DNA of 64,000 bases from Shewanella pealeana ATCC 700345 (GTDB taxonomy: Bacteria; Pseudomonadota; Gammaproteobacteria; Enterobacterales; Shewanellaceae), in contig NC_009901.1 in assembly GCF_000018285.1 (NCBI RefSeq), positions 3,843,001 through 3,907,000 on the forward strand. The letters run 5' to 3'. Under the pieces are notes generated by a model. It ran no database searches, was not told the origin of the DNA, and worked only from the letters and a program-made list of their open reading frames with translations. Positions 43,783 through 52,471 of this stretch are shown piece by piece (positions within the stretch are counted from its first letter, which is position 1; the number at the start of each line of letters is the position of its first letter). The translations under genes and the position numbers were made by a program.

Positions 43783-44720
43783 AACTCTCATTCATTAGTA
43801 CACTCATGGCAAGTACGCTTTTTTTAACCAATATAGTTATTGCAGGCGAAGCTATCGAACAACAGCAGACCGTTCAAGGCAATCCGTTAGTTAAAGTCAA
43901 AGTGCAACGCGGGAGTGTTACCTTTAAGTCTTGGGATAAGAATGAGATAGCGGTAAAGGGAACCCTTGACGACCTCAGCGAAGGTTTCACCTTTTCAGTC
44001 AAAGGTAACAATGTCACCATTGAGGACACCCTGCCCCGTCAATACAGTGGTAATAACACTGAGGGCTCAGAGTTAGTCATCACTCTTCCTCGCAAGCTTA
44101 AGCTTGAAGCAGAGGGCGTATCGGCAAACTACAGTCTAGATAACCTCCAAGGAGCACTAGAGGTAAGCTCCGTCAGCGGCAATATCAAAGCCACAACTCT
44201 TAGTGACAAGACCATGTTGCAAACCGTATCAGGTGATATTTTGACTCGAGGTTTAACAGGTAAGAGTCAGCTGCAAACGGTTTCTGGTGATATAAAAGAT
44301 ACCCAAAGCACGGGCACATTAAGCTATCAAATGGTGAGCGGTGAATTAACGACCGATACTCAGGCCAGTAAAGTTTCCATAGAATCAGTTTCAGGCGATT
44401 CAACCATTGCACTTGGCAGTATTGATACTCTGTCTGTCAAAACCGTGAGTGGTGATGTGGAACTGTCACTCAACAGCTTACAAAACCGCGCCAAATTGGG
44501 CAGTGTCAGTGGTGATATCGAGATGCGATTTCTTGGCGATACCGATGTGAGCTTCAATATTAACGGCGGCCCCAGTGGCAAGATCAATAATAAGTTAACC
44601 GACGACAAGGTGACAAAAGAGAAATACTCGCCCCAAAGCTACTTAAAGTTCCAAACCGGTGATGGCCTCGCAGAACTCAATGCTTCTACTATTAGCGGTA
44701 AAATTGAGTTACTGAAGTAA
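43779..44720 (+). CDS. DUF4097 beta-helix-like exported protein
   Basis: 313 residues with a signal peptide (about 1-22). The body has a regular repeat of about 20 residues centred on VSGDI/VSGEL/VSGNI, at least seven copies, as in DUF4097 right-handed beta-helix proteins. DUF4097 genes often accompany ECF sigma systems. Function unknown; an envelope-stress sensor or effector is a guess. It overlaps the previous gene by 4 bases. Confidence 0.8.
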   Translation: MKLSFISTLMASTLFLTNIVIAGEAIEQQQTVQGNPLVKVKVQRGSVTFKSWDKNEIAVKGTLDDLSEGFTFSVKGNNVTIEDTLPRQYSGNNTEGSELVITLPRKLKLEAEGVSANYSLDNLQGALEVSSVSGNIKATTLSDKTMLQTVSGDILTRGLTGKSQLQTVSGDIKDTQSTGTLSYQMVSGELTTDTQASKVSIESVSGDSTIALGSIDTLSVKTVSGDVELSLNSLQNRAKLGSVSGDIEMRFLGDTDVSFNINGGPSGKINNKLTDDKVTKEKYSPQSYLKFQTGDGLAELNASTISGKIELLK

Positions 44721-44807
44721 TTAAATTATAACTTTTCAGGGATTAAACAGATGCAGCTAGTAAAGAATCAGCTGCATCATATAATGTATAATATATAAAT
44801 AATATTA

Positions 44808-45710
44808 TTAGTTCACGTAAGATTTAACAAACGAAATAAACTCTTTAGCAGCCGGATTTAAATTTTTCGACTTTAAATATACTGCACCAAAGTCTACGTT
44901 TATATGTGGCATATCTTTAACATCAAGCAATACCAAACTTCCCGCTTTTAATTCTTCATCAATAACAAGTTTTGGTAATAGACAGATCATATTAGTGTTA
45001 TAAAGAGGTAAACTAATTGAATTAAACAACTCGAATCTCAACAAACCTGAAAAAGCTGGTCGCTCTATATCAAAAAGATCACCGAATAAGTCCTCAACCT
45101 CTTTCGTTGTTGCTCTTGGCAGGGATAAAGGGAAATCTTTTAGTCTAGGTGTATATAGATTCTTCTCTCTCACTAACGGATGCCCTGGCCGACAGCAAAA
45201 TACGCCTACTGAGTTACAGTAGTTTATAATTTCAAGATCATCTCTTTGGTCGAACTGCGTTACTTTAGTCTCCGCAACAAAAAGATCGATCTCTCCCTTT
45301 GCAAGAAGTTGATGCAACTCACTAACATCTCTAGCGCGCAGCTCTACACTAATCGATGGAGAATATTTAACGAACTCATTTAATAGTTCACCCAATATAC
45401 GACTCGACGTTAAAGTCCCCCCACCAATAACCAGCTTCCCTGCTAGCTTTCCGCTATTTACTCTTATATCCGACTCGAGTAAATGCACTCGATTTAGAAT
45501 GTTATCGCTATGCTTTAATACTATCCCACCGTGATAGGTTAATTTCACCTGTCTAGAGTCTCGAGTAAATAGTTGTACTCCAAGATCTTGTTCCATCTTC
45601 TGAATACTACGAGTTAAAGAAGGTTGTGTTATCTCTAGCTTTTCAGCCGCTTTACTAAAACTTCTACATTCAGCTAATGCTGAAAAATGTTTTAGATGCC
45701 GTAAGTCCAT
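44808..45710 (-). CDS. LysR-type transcriptional regulator
   Basis: N-terminal winged helix (MDLRHLKHFSALAECRSFSKAAEKL) and a type-2 periplasmic-binding-like effector domain (about 90-295). The frame opens at 45731, but MDLRHL at 45710 is the standard LysR start. It is divergent from the large subtilase gene, a layout typical of LysR control of the neighbour. Effector unknown. Confidence 0.88.
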   Translation of the reverse strand: MDLRHLKHFSALAECRSFSKAAEKLEITQPSLTRSIQKMEQDLGVQLFTRDSRQVKLTYHGGIVLKHSDNILNRVHLLESDIRVNSGKLAGKLVIGGGTLTSSRILGELLNEFVKYSPSISVELRARDVSELHQLLAKGEIDLFVAETKVTQFDQRDDLEIINYCNSVGVFCCRPGHPLVREKNLYTPRLKDFPLSLPRATTKEVEDLFGDLFDIERPAFSGLLRFELFNSISLPLYNTNMICLLPKLVIDEELKAGSLVLLDVKDMPHINVDFGAVYLKSKNLNPAAKEFISFVKSYVN

Positions 45711-46156
45711 ACTCCTAATCCAATAAATCAATAAATCAATAAATAATCCAAACTTTACTCAAGCCGAAGAAAATATCGCAGTCAATAAACTGGTAGTACT
45801 AGTCAAATGCAAATCTTCGAGTACCCTATACGACCTCCATTTCAGCCATTACAAACTATGTCAGTTAAAAAATAGATTCAAGTATAGGAAAACAAGGGTG
45901 TAACAGTTTGTATCAAGTGTAACCAATCTCCATCTTTTACTTAATCTCAACTATTTATAGTAGTTTCAAGGCGTAACAAAGATTTCAAATATACCTTTCA
46001 ACTTTAAGCACTATTCAATAGATTAAAAATGATACGATTTTAAAGTGAAAAAAATTTAAAATGCCTACGGGCTATGGCTATATTCACTTTGTCTATTGGT
46101 CACGAGCACAACAAAAGAATAACAATCCTGCAACACCACAACAAACAGGCAGGATA
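45711..46156. other. Divergent regulatory region, LysR / subtilase
   Basis: AT-rich, 446 bases without a convincing gene. A frame runs in from 46061 into the protease but lacks signal-peptide character before the Met at 46157. LysR boxes (T-N11-A) probably lie here but are not distinctive enough to mark. Confidence 0.5.
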
Positions 46157-49100
46157 ATGAAAATAAAAAAAATCACTTTGATGACTCTAGCTGCAATTTA
46201 TGCAGCAAGTACTGGAGCGGTAGCTGCATCAAGCTCTAATAACATCAAAAGTATCGAGATCACTGACGCTATACTTAAATATAACGAAGATATTAAAAAC
46301 GGTAAGCAGCGCAATGGAAGTACCAATGCAATAAGAAGCAAGGGAAAAAATATTCATCGCGCCATAGCCACATCAGTAAATAGTAAGGTTCCGTTTCAAT
46401 ACCAAGATAGCCTCTCAGGTGAGCAAACCTACATAGTGGAGCTGAGCGATAAACCCGCCTCTCTATATCGTGGAGGAACTGCGCATTACCAAGCAACCTC
46501 TCCCACGTCAAGCAGTGTGCCAGTCATGCTCAACGCGAGATCACACAATAAACTGGATATACAAAGCAGTGCAGTCCAGAACTACAGTCGCTACCTTAGT
46601 GAAAAACAAGATTCTGTTTTAGCTCTAATCTCTGGGCAGGCTGAACTCAAAAACCGCTATACCTTAGCTTTTAACGGTATGGCAGTAAAAATGACACAAG
46701 CTCAAGCGGCAAAATTAGCTCAAGAGCCTGGTGTACGTAATGTCAGCCTAGAAAAGCACTATGAACTTCATAGCGATACAGGACCGAAACATATCGCTGC
46801 AGATGGCCTGTGGACAGGTTTCGCAGCCGATGACCAATACAAGGGTGAAGGTATTGTCGTCGGCGTCCTCGATACGGGTATTAATAGTGACCATCCCTCT
46901 TTTGCAGCTGTCGCTGGCGATGGTTATGTTCACAAAATGCCAGCTCGGTATAACAGTTACTTGGGCGATTGCGAAAAGCCTGAGTTTGCCAGTATGTGTA
47001 ACGATAAACTCATCGGTATTCGTTCCTATGAAAGTATTACCGACAGCTACATGGATCCAGCATTCCAACCAGATGAACCCTTCTGGAATATCACCGCTCC
47101 TAAGCGTCCACAAAATGGTGAAGATTATAACGGTCATGGTTCTCATACAGCATCAACAGCCGCGGGTAATGAACTGTTTGATGTCAACCATGTTGTCGCG
47201 ACACTTGGTGAAACGGGGGATGGAATAGCAACAGGGTTAACCTTCCCTAGAGTATCGGGTGTGGCACCTCGCGCTAACATTATCATGTACCAAGTTTGCT
47301 TTTCTGGTGATGGCAGTTACGGCGATAATAATACAGGCTGCCCAGGTTCGGCCTTGCTGGCGGGGATCGAAGACGCTGTTGCCGATGGTGTTGATGTCAT
47401 CAACTACTCGATAGGCACCACCTTCGGAACATTCCCTTGGGATAGTCCTATCGAGATGGGCTTTCTAGCGGCTCGAGAAGTGGGGATCTCAGTTGCAGCA
47501 TCTGCAGGTAACTCTTACTCTCCACAGTACGCTAATCAAGCAAGGGGGGCAATTGATCACTTTTCTCCTTGGTTAACCTCTGTTGCTGCCAGTACTCATG
47601 GACGTGAAATTAGCGTTGAAGGTAAGATGATTACCGCGGCAACAGGCGGTGATAAGCCTCTGTCAGAGCTCTCTGGCGCCGGGATCTCAGGCGAATATAC
47701 AGGGCCAGTGTTAGAAGCTAAAGCCTACGGCAACGAATATGAGAAATGTAATGAGCCCTTCCCTGAAGGCTTTTTTGATATCGATCCTCAAGGCGCGCCA
47801 TTTGCGACAGCCCCAATTATTGTCTGTAAGCGTGGAGATATCGCCCGAGTCACCAAAGCCAGCAATGTCCAAGCTGGTGGAGCCGGAGGCTTCATTCTCT
47901 GGAATTCAAGTTATTCAGATCCAATTCACAATGATCCTTATCCTATCCCTGGCATCAATATCGACAATGGTAGCTATTATGGAAATAACTTAAATGGTTA
48001 TTTTGGGCTCCAAGCTTGGTTAGCCTCAGGTACCGATCACTCCTTAACTATCACCGCATCAGAAGTCATCACCAACAAAGGTATTGCAGACTATGTGGCC
48101 GACTTTTCATCTCGTGGCCCCAACTTAGAAGCTCCCGATGTCATGTCACCCAACGTTGCAGCGCCCGGAGTCGATGTTTATGCTGCGTGGGCCGACGAGA
48201 TGCCCTTTAGCATGTATGGTATGCCAGCTGATTACGCAGCTATAAGCGGTACCTCTATGGCTGCACCACATGTCGCTGGTGCGATGGCACTACTGAGCCA
48301 AGCACACCCTGACTGGACACCCGCTCAGATCCAATCAGCCTTGATGACAACAGCCTCACTAGAAGGAGTGACCCGTTCGCGTGATCGCTACCCGTTCGAC
48401 TCAGTGGTTGCAGGCCATAGCGATGCTGGTAGTGGGGTGATCAATGTTTCCCGAGCCAATCAAGTTGGACTGTTGCTCGATGAGACAGCCGAAAATTACC
48501 GGGCAGCAAACCCGAACAATGGCGGTAATATCCATACCCTCAACTTACCTTACTTCTACCAAGATAACTGTGCTGGAACCTGTAGCTGGATGCGAACGGT
48601 TACCGCTACCCAAGATGGCTCATGGAATGTTGATGTCAATGAGTTTGAAATCGATGGTGCATCAATGTTGGATCTAGAAGTTTCACCAAAGCACTTTACC
48701 CTGCAAGCAGGCGAGTCTCAGGCAATCAGCTTGAAAGCAAAAGTATTAGATATTGAAGCTATCGGTGCAAACTCCTCAGAGATACAACTTTCAGGAGCCG
48801 TTTCGCTGACACCGAGTAATAGCGCTATGCCTAAGCAGCAGCTTCCAGTTGGGGTACGTTATAGCGGTGATAGCCTTCCCTCAGAGGTTTCAGGCATTAT
48901 CCACAGAGAACAGGGCCACACTTTAACCCCTATGATCAATACTGCGGAAATTCAGTCCTTTAACTCCCAAGTCTTTGGTCTAAGTAAAGGTGAGCGTCAT
49001 GATGCTGAACTTCAACGTTCCGAAGTAAGGATGTATTCAGACGGTTTTACACGCCAAGAGATCGAAGATGGTGGTGCTAAAGTCATATTCTTCGACGTGC

Positions 49101-51106
49101 CAGAAGGTACAAAGCGCGTCGTTTGGGAGGTGCTGTCAGCGCCTAAACAAGCCTATACCTCAATTGACTTAGGTATGGATGTAAATAGCGATGAAGATAT
49201 CCAATGGTTAGATGAGGCGATCTGTTATTCGGCCACAGATAAAGGCGACTTTTGCGCAATAAACGACCCTACTCCTGGGCGTTATTGGGCTATTGCTGCC
49301 AACTGGAAGTGGTTATACGAAGATGAAAAAAATCTTGCCGATAAGTTTGAGCTTAGCTTAGCTGTTATCGGCTCCGAGGATGATGGAAGCCTTACCGTTG
49401 AGGGGCCAAGCACTAACGACGGCTTAACTCCCTACCAAGTCAAACTCAACTATAACCTCCCAGACGCTGTTGAAGGCGATACCTATTACGGTATGGTAGC
49501 AATTGGTAGTGACGAGCATAACGCCACAAACTTAGGCGACTTCGCCGTGAAGCTTCAACATTTTGGCGCAGATACAGAGATCAGTGCTTCACAAACTGCA
49601 GCTAAAGAGGGGGACATCATCGATTTTGTTGTTGAACTGGCTCCTAATCTGCTAGGTGGTGAGCGAGAGTTCAGCCTTAATGCTAACCTTTCACAAGGCA
49701 TGCAAATGATTGCAGACTCCGTGATTGTCGGTGGTGTGGGCAGCTATGAAGAAGGCTTAACGGTTGAAGGAAACACAATTAGTATCAACGCCGCTCAAGC
49801 GTCCTCGAGCGATATGCAGCGTCACTATGTGTTTACAACTAACCTTGATGATGCCACCTGTAAAGTCCCTTATGGCGATGATGAAACTTTCTATGATCTA
49901 CCTATGCAAGGATTCAATCCTATGGGTATTTCTGGGTACTCGAATCAAACTGTGTTAATCCCACTCAGTGAGAGCGGTTTACCTCATGTTCCACTTTATG
50001 GTAACCCTGAAGTGTTTGGCCAAGATGTCCTCGCTATCTCACCTTTTGGTTACGTGCAGTTTGATGGACTACCTGACTTTTGGAATCTAAACGTCCCCTT
50101 CGATGACCACTTTCAAAGTTTCCCTGACACCATGATCGCTCCTTTATGGCGCGGTGATGTTTTAATGCCAGATATGTTCTTTAATTGGTCAACCCTTCGT
50201 TGGGAAAACGCTGTTTACGGAGCCGTAACTGACAAACACTATATATTCCAGTGGGACGGCGGTGAAGAGTGGAGCTCTTTCTTTAGTGGTAACACAAATC
50301 CCGACCCAGAGGCTAAGTTCAATATTCAAACTATTATTGCAACCAATACTAGTTTTGCACCTGAAACCCCTGAAATCATTTTTGCATATAAAACCTTAGA
50401 GTCAAACAATGCGCACCTTGGTTCTATCGGCCTGCATGGATATTGGGGTGAGCGTGCCACCATGGGCCCCATTTATGGCTGGTTAAATGACGGTTTTGCC
50501 TATAACGATGTTGACGATAAAGTCAGTGAAGGAACGGTAGTTTGTGCAGATTATCGCGGGCCAGAGCAAACTGCGGTATCGCTCAAGTTCTCAGCCAGAG
50601 TATCGGCATCCGCTATTGGTTCTGATAACACCTTGGTCGTAGAGAGCCAGTACGCAGACTCTGAGGTTGTATCAGTAAGCCACACTGTTTCAGCTCCAAG
50701 CAATATATCCGTCGCGACAATGCCAGACCTTGTGATGGAGGAAAACACAACACTTGAAGGCATAAAGGTGATGTATAACGATGTGAAAGACACCACTAAC
50801 GGGTTAATGGTAAGCGGTGACAACATCACTGCCACTGTGATGGGTGAGAGCTTTGCTATCACTCCCGATACCGACTGGCACGGTAGTACTGAGGTGACTG
50901 TAACAGTCCACGATATGGCTTATCCAAGTGATGCTGCGAGTACGACATTTACACTTACGGTTAACTCTGACGGTCTCGAACCCACTCCACCAGCAGAAGA
51001 AACACCTGATGAGCAACCAGAGTCTGATTCGAGTGGTGGTAGCTTGGGTTTCTTAGGTCTAGCACTTCTAGGTTTGTTTGCTGCGGGTCGTAGAAAACTA
51101 GGCTAA
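46157..51106 (+). CDS. Large secreted subtilisin-like protease with GlyGly-CTERM
   Basis: About 1,649 residues from the Met at 46157, where a Sec signal peptide begins (MKIKKITLMTLAAIYA). An inhibitor-I9-type propeptide (about 85-195) is followed by an S8 domain with Asp in VGVLDTGINSDHP, His in NGHGSHTAS and Ser in SGTSMAAPH. The wide His-Ser spacing (about 370 residues) reflects an inserted PA domain. Fn3-like and beta-sandwich domains follow. The tail has the GlyGly-CTERM signal: SSGGSLGFLGLALLGLF then GRRK, processed by rhombosortase after type II secretion and cell-surface anchoring. Confidence 0.93.
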   Translation: MKIKKITLMTLAAIYAASTGAVAASSSNNIKSIEITDAILKYNEDIKNGKQRNGSTNAIRSKGKNIHRAIATSVNSKVPFQYQDSLSGEQTYIVELSDKPASLYRGGTAHYQATSPTSSSVPVMLNARSHNKLDIQSSAVQNYSRYLSEKQDSVLALISGQAELKNRYTLAFNGMAVKMTQAQAAKLAQEPGVRNVSLEKHYELHSDTGPKHIAADGLWTGFAADDQYKGEGIVVGVLDTGINSDHPSFAAVAGDGYVHKMPARYNSYLGDCEKPEFASMCNDKLIGIRSYESITDSYMDPAFQPDEPFWNITAPKRPQNGEDYNGHGSHTASTAAGNELFDVNHVVATLGETGDGIATGLTFPRVSGVAPRANIIMYQVCFSGDGSYGDNNTGCPGSALLAGIEDAVADGVDVINYSIGTTFGTFPWDSPIEMGFLAAREVGISVAASAGNSYSPQYANQARGAIDHFSPWLTSVAASTHGREISVEGKMITAATGGDKPLSELSGAGISGEYTGPVLEAKAYGNEYEKCNEPFPEGFFDIDPQGAPFATAPIIVCKRGDIARVTKASNVQAGGAGGFILWNSSYSDPIHNDPYPIPGINIDNGSYYGNNLNGYFGLQAWLASGTDHSLTITASEVITNKGIADYVADFSSRGPNLEAPDVMSPNVAAPGVDVYAAWADEMPFSMYGMPADYAAISGTSMAAPHVAGAMALLSQAHPDWTPAQIQSALMTTASLEGVTRSRDRYPFDSVVAGHSDAGSGVINVSRANQVGLLLDETAENYRAANPNNGGNIHTLNLPYFYQDNCAGTCSWMRTVTATQDGSWNVDVNEFEIDGASMLDLEVSPKHFTLQAGESQAISLKAKVLDIEAIGANSSEIQLSGAVSLTPSNSAMPKQQLPVGVRYSGDSLPSEVSGIIHREQGHTLTPMINTAEIQSFNSQVFGLSKGERHDAELQRSEVRMYSDGFTRQEIEDGGAKVIFFDVPEGTKRVVWEVLSAPKQAYTSIDLGMDVNSDEDIQWLDEAICYSATDKGDFCAINDPTPGRYWAIAANWKWLYEDEKNLADKFELSLAVIGSEDDGSLTVEGPSTNDGLTPYQVKLNYNLPDAVEGDTYYGMVAIGSDEHNATNLGDFAVKLQHFGADTEISASQTAAKEGDIIDFVVELAPNLLGGEREFSLNANLSQGMQMIADSVIVGGVGSYEEGLTVEGNTISINAAQASSSDMQRHYVFTTNLDDATCKVPYGDDETFYDLPMQGFNPMGISGYSNQTVLIPLSESGLPHVPLYGNPEVFGQDVLAISPFGYVQFDGLPDFWNLNVPFDDHFQSFPDTMIAPLWRGDVLMPDMFFNWSTLRWENAVYGAVTDKHYIFQWDGGEEWSSFFSGNTNPDPEAKFNIQTIIATNTSFAPETPEIIFAYKTLESNNAHLGSIGLHGYWGERATMGPIYGWLNDGFAYNDVDDKVSEGTVVCADYRGPEQTAVSLKFSARVSASAIGSDNTLVVESQYADSEVVSVSHTVSAPSNISVATMPDLVMEENTTLEGIKVMYNDVKDTTNGLMVSGDNITATVMGESFAITPDTDWHGSTEVTVTVHDMAYPSDAASTTFTLTVNSDGLEPTPPAEETPDEQPESDSSGGSLGFLGLALLGLFAAGRRKLG

Positions 51107-51178
51107 ACATAGTGATGCAGCTACAGGTTAACCTTGCAAGCTTCACTGGCTAACCGATAAATGCGCTCCAACAAGATG

Positions 51179-51213
51179 CAAAAAGGGCTCTTAAATTAAG
51201 AGCCCTTTTTTAT
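51179..51213 (+). terminator. Terminator of the subtilase gene
   Basis: AAAAGGGCTCTTA / TAAGAGCCCTTTT stem and T run, 73 bases after the stop. Confidence 0.85.
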
Positions 51214-51221
51214 ATTTATCC

Positions 51222-51335
51222 GTTAGCATTTAACAACCGCCCACTCACCAAGTTCTGTGCCGTTATCAAGCTAATATCGGTATTACTTAACTGACTTTAT
51301 CTCTGCACCGGTTAACAGTTAGCAACCCATCCCCC
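51222..51335 (-). pseudogene. Degenerate copies of the rsuA 3' end
   Basis: Downstream of the rsuA stop the minus strand encodes LTGAEIKSVK-stop (about 51290-51322), then LDNGTELGEW... (about 51225-51271). Both are near-copies of the true RsuA C-terminus (LDPSLELGEWRYLTDAEIKSVK). They are out of the original order and differ at silent sites. Relic of a duplication. Confidence 0.55.
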
Positions 51336-51375
51336 ACTCAGAAGTAACCACGCTAAGAGTGAATATCTAGTTTGC

Positions 51376-52068
51376 TTACTTAACTGATTTTATTTCAGCA
51401 TCAGTCAGGTATCGCCATTCACCCAGCTCAAGGCTTGGGTCGAGTTCGATAGCGCCCACGCTCTCACGGTGTAGCTTAGTCACCTTATTTCCTACCGCGG
51501 CTAGCATACGCTTAACTTGATGATATTTACCTTCGGTAATGGTCAAACGCGCTTGGTTCGAGCCTAACATCTCAAGCTCTGCCGGTTTAGTCAGACCATC
51601 TTCATTATTGAGTTGCAAGCCATCGGCAAATTGCTGCACTAGAGCTTCACTTAATGGATCAGCCGTCTCTAATAGGTAGCGCTTGCCACACTCTTTCTTT
51701 GGCGAGGTGATTTTATGCGACCATTGACCATCTGTGGTGATCAAAACCAGACCTGTAGTGTCGGCATCTAAACGGCCAGCAATATGCAAATCTTCAGGAC
51801 GGCTCACATCCAACAGGCTGATCACCGATGGATACTCTTCATCTATGGTTGAACAGATAGTATCGACTGGCTTGTTTAGCATGATAAAGCGCGGGCCAAT
51901 TATCGTTAGCACCTCACCCTCAAGACGGATCTCATGCTCATCGGTGACTTTAAAACCAGAGTTTTTAACGACTTCACCATTACAAGTGACATCACCACGA
52001 TGAAGGGCTTTCTTGGCAGAAACGCGAGAGTGTGAAGTTGATTCACAAATAAATTTATCTAAACGCAC
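51376..52068 (-). CDS. rsuA: 16S rRNA pseudouridine-516 synthase RsuA
   Basis: 230 residues. N-terminal S4 domain (1-60) and catalytic motif AGRLDADTTG with Asp101. The C-terminal EGKYHQVKRMLAAVGN motif is typical of the RsuA/RluB/E/F family; length and the absence of a basic tail favour RsuA. Confidence 0.88.
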   Translation of the reverse strand: MRLDKFICESTSHSRVSAKKALHRGDVTCNGEVVKNSGFKVTDEHEIRLEGEVLTIIGPRFIMLNKPVDTICSTIDEEYPSVISLLDVSRPEDLHIAGRLDADTTGLVLITTDGQWSHKITSPKKECGKRYLLETADPLSEALVQQFADGLQLNNEDGLTKPAELEMLGSNQARLTITEGKYHQVKRMLAAVGNKVTKLHRESVGAIELDPSLELGEWRYLTDAEIKSVK

Positions 52069-52471
52069 AGGAAGAACTCAGCTTATATAACCATAATGGC
52101 CGACATTATGAGGCCAGCGCCGCCAAAGGGCAAAGTTTTGCTTATGTCTATCTCAGCAAAGCGCGACTCAAGCCAATGTCATAAGCGTCCGCTAGCCCTG
52201 AAAACTAGCCTATAAAAGCCAACAAAATGCTCCATGGGAAACCTTTTCTTACACATGACAGGCCAAATATCCACATAAGTTTACGCCTCAGGCTTGTCCA
52301 TACCACCCCAAAAAACTTAACATAAGTAACTCAATGTAATTCATTCGACCTAGCAACAAGCAATAGCTACAAACATTAGCTAGGAGCATGAATACGCTAT
52401 TTGAAGATTAGAAAAACAACTCGCTTAATTCAAAAGCAAAATAAATTGACGGTATAGATTAAGGAAGAAAA
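52069..52471. other. Intergenic region, divergent rsuA / pepO
   Basis: 403 bases with no gene seen. A TTGACG at about 52446 is close to the pepO start, but no -10 is well placed. A good AAGGAAG ribosome site precedes the pepO ATG. Confidence 0.45.

Noticed and set aside
46061..46156. Upstream extension of the subtilase gene (MPTGYGYIHF...)
   Set aside because: The extension is polar and would bury the signal peptide; the Met at 46157 starts a normal one.
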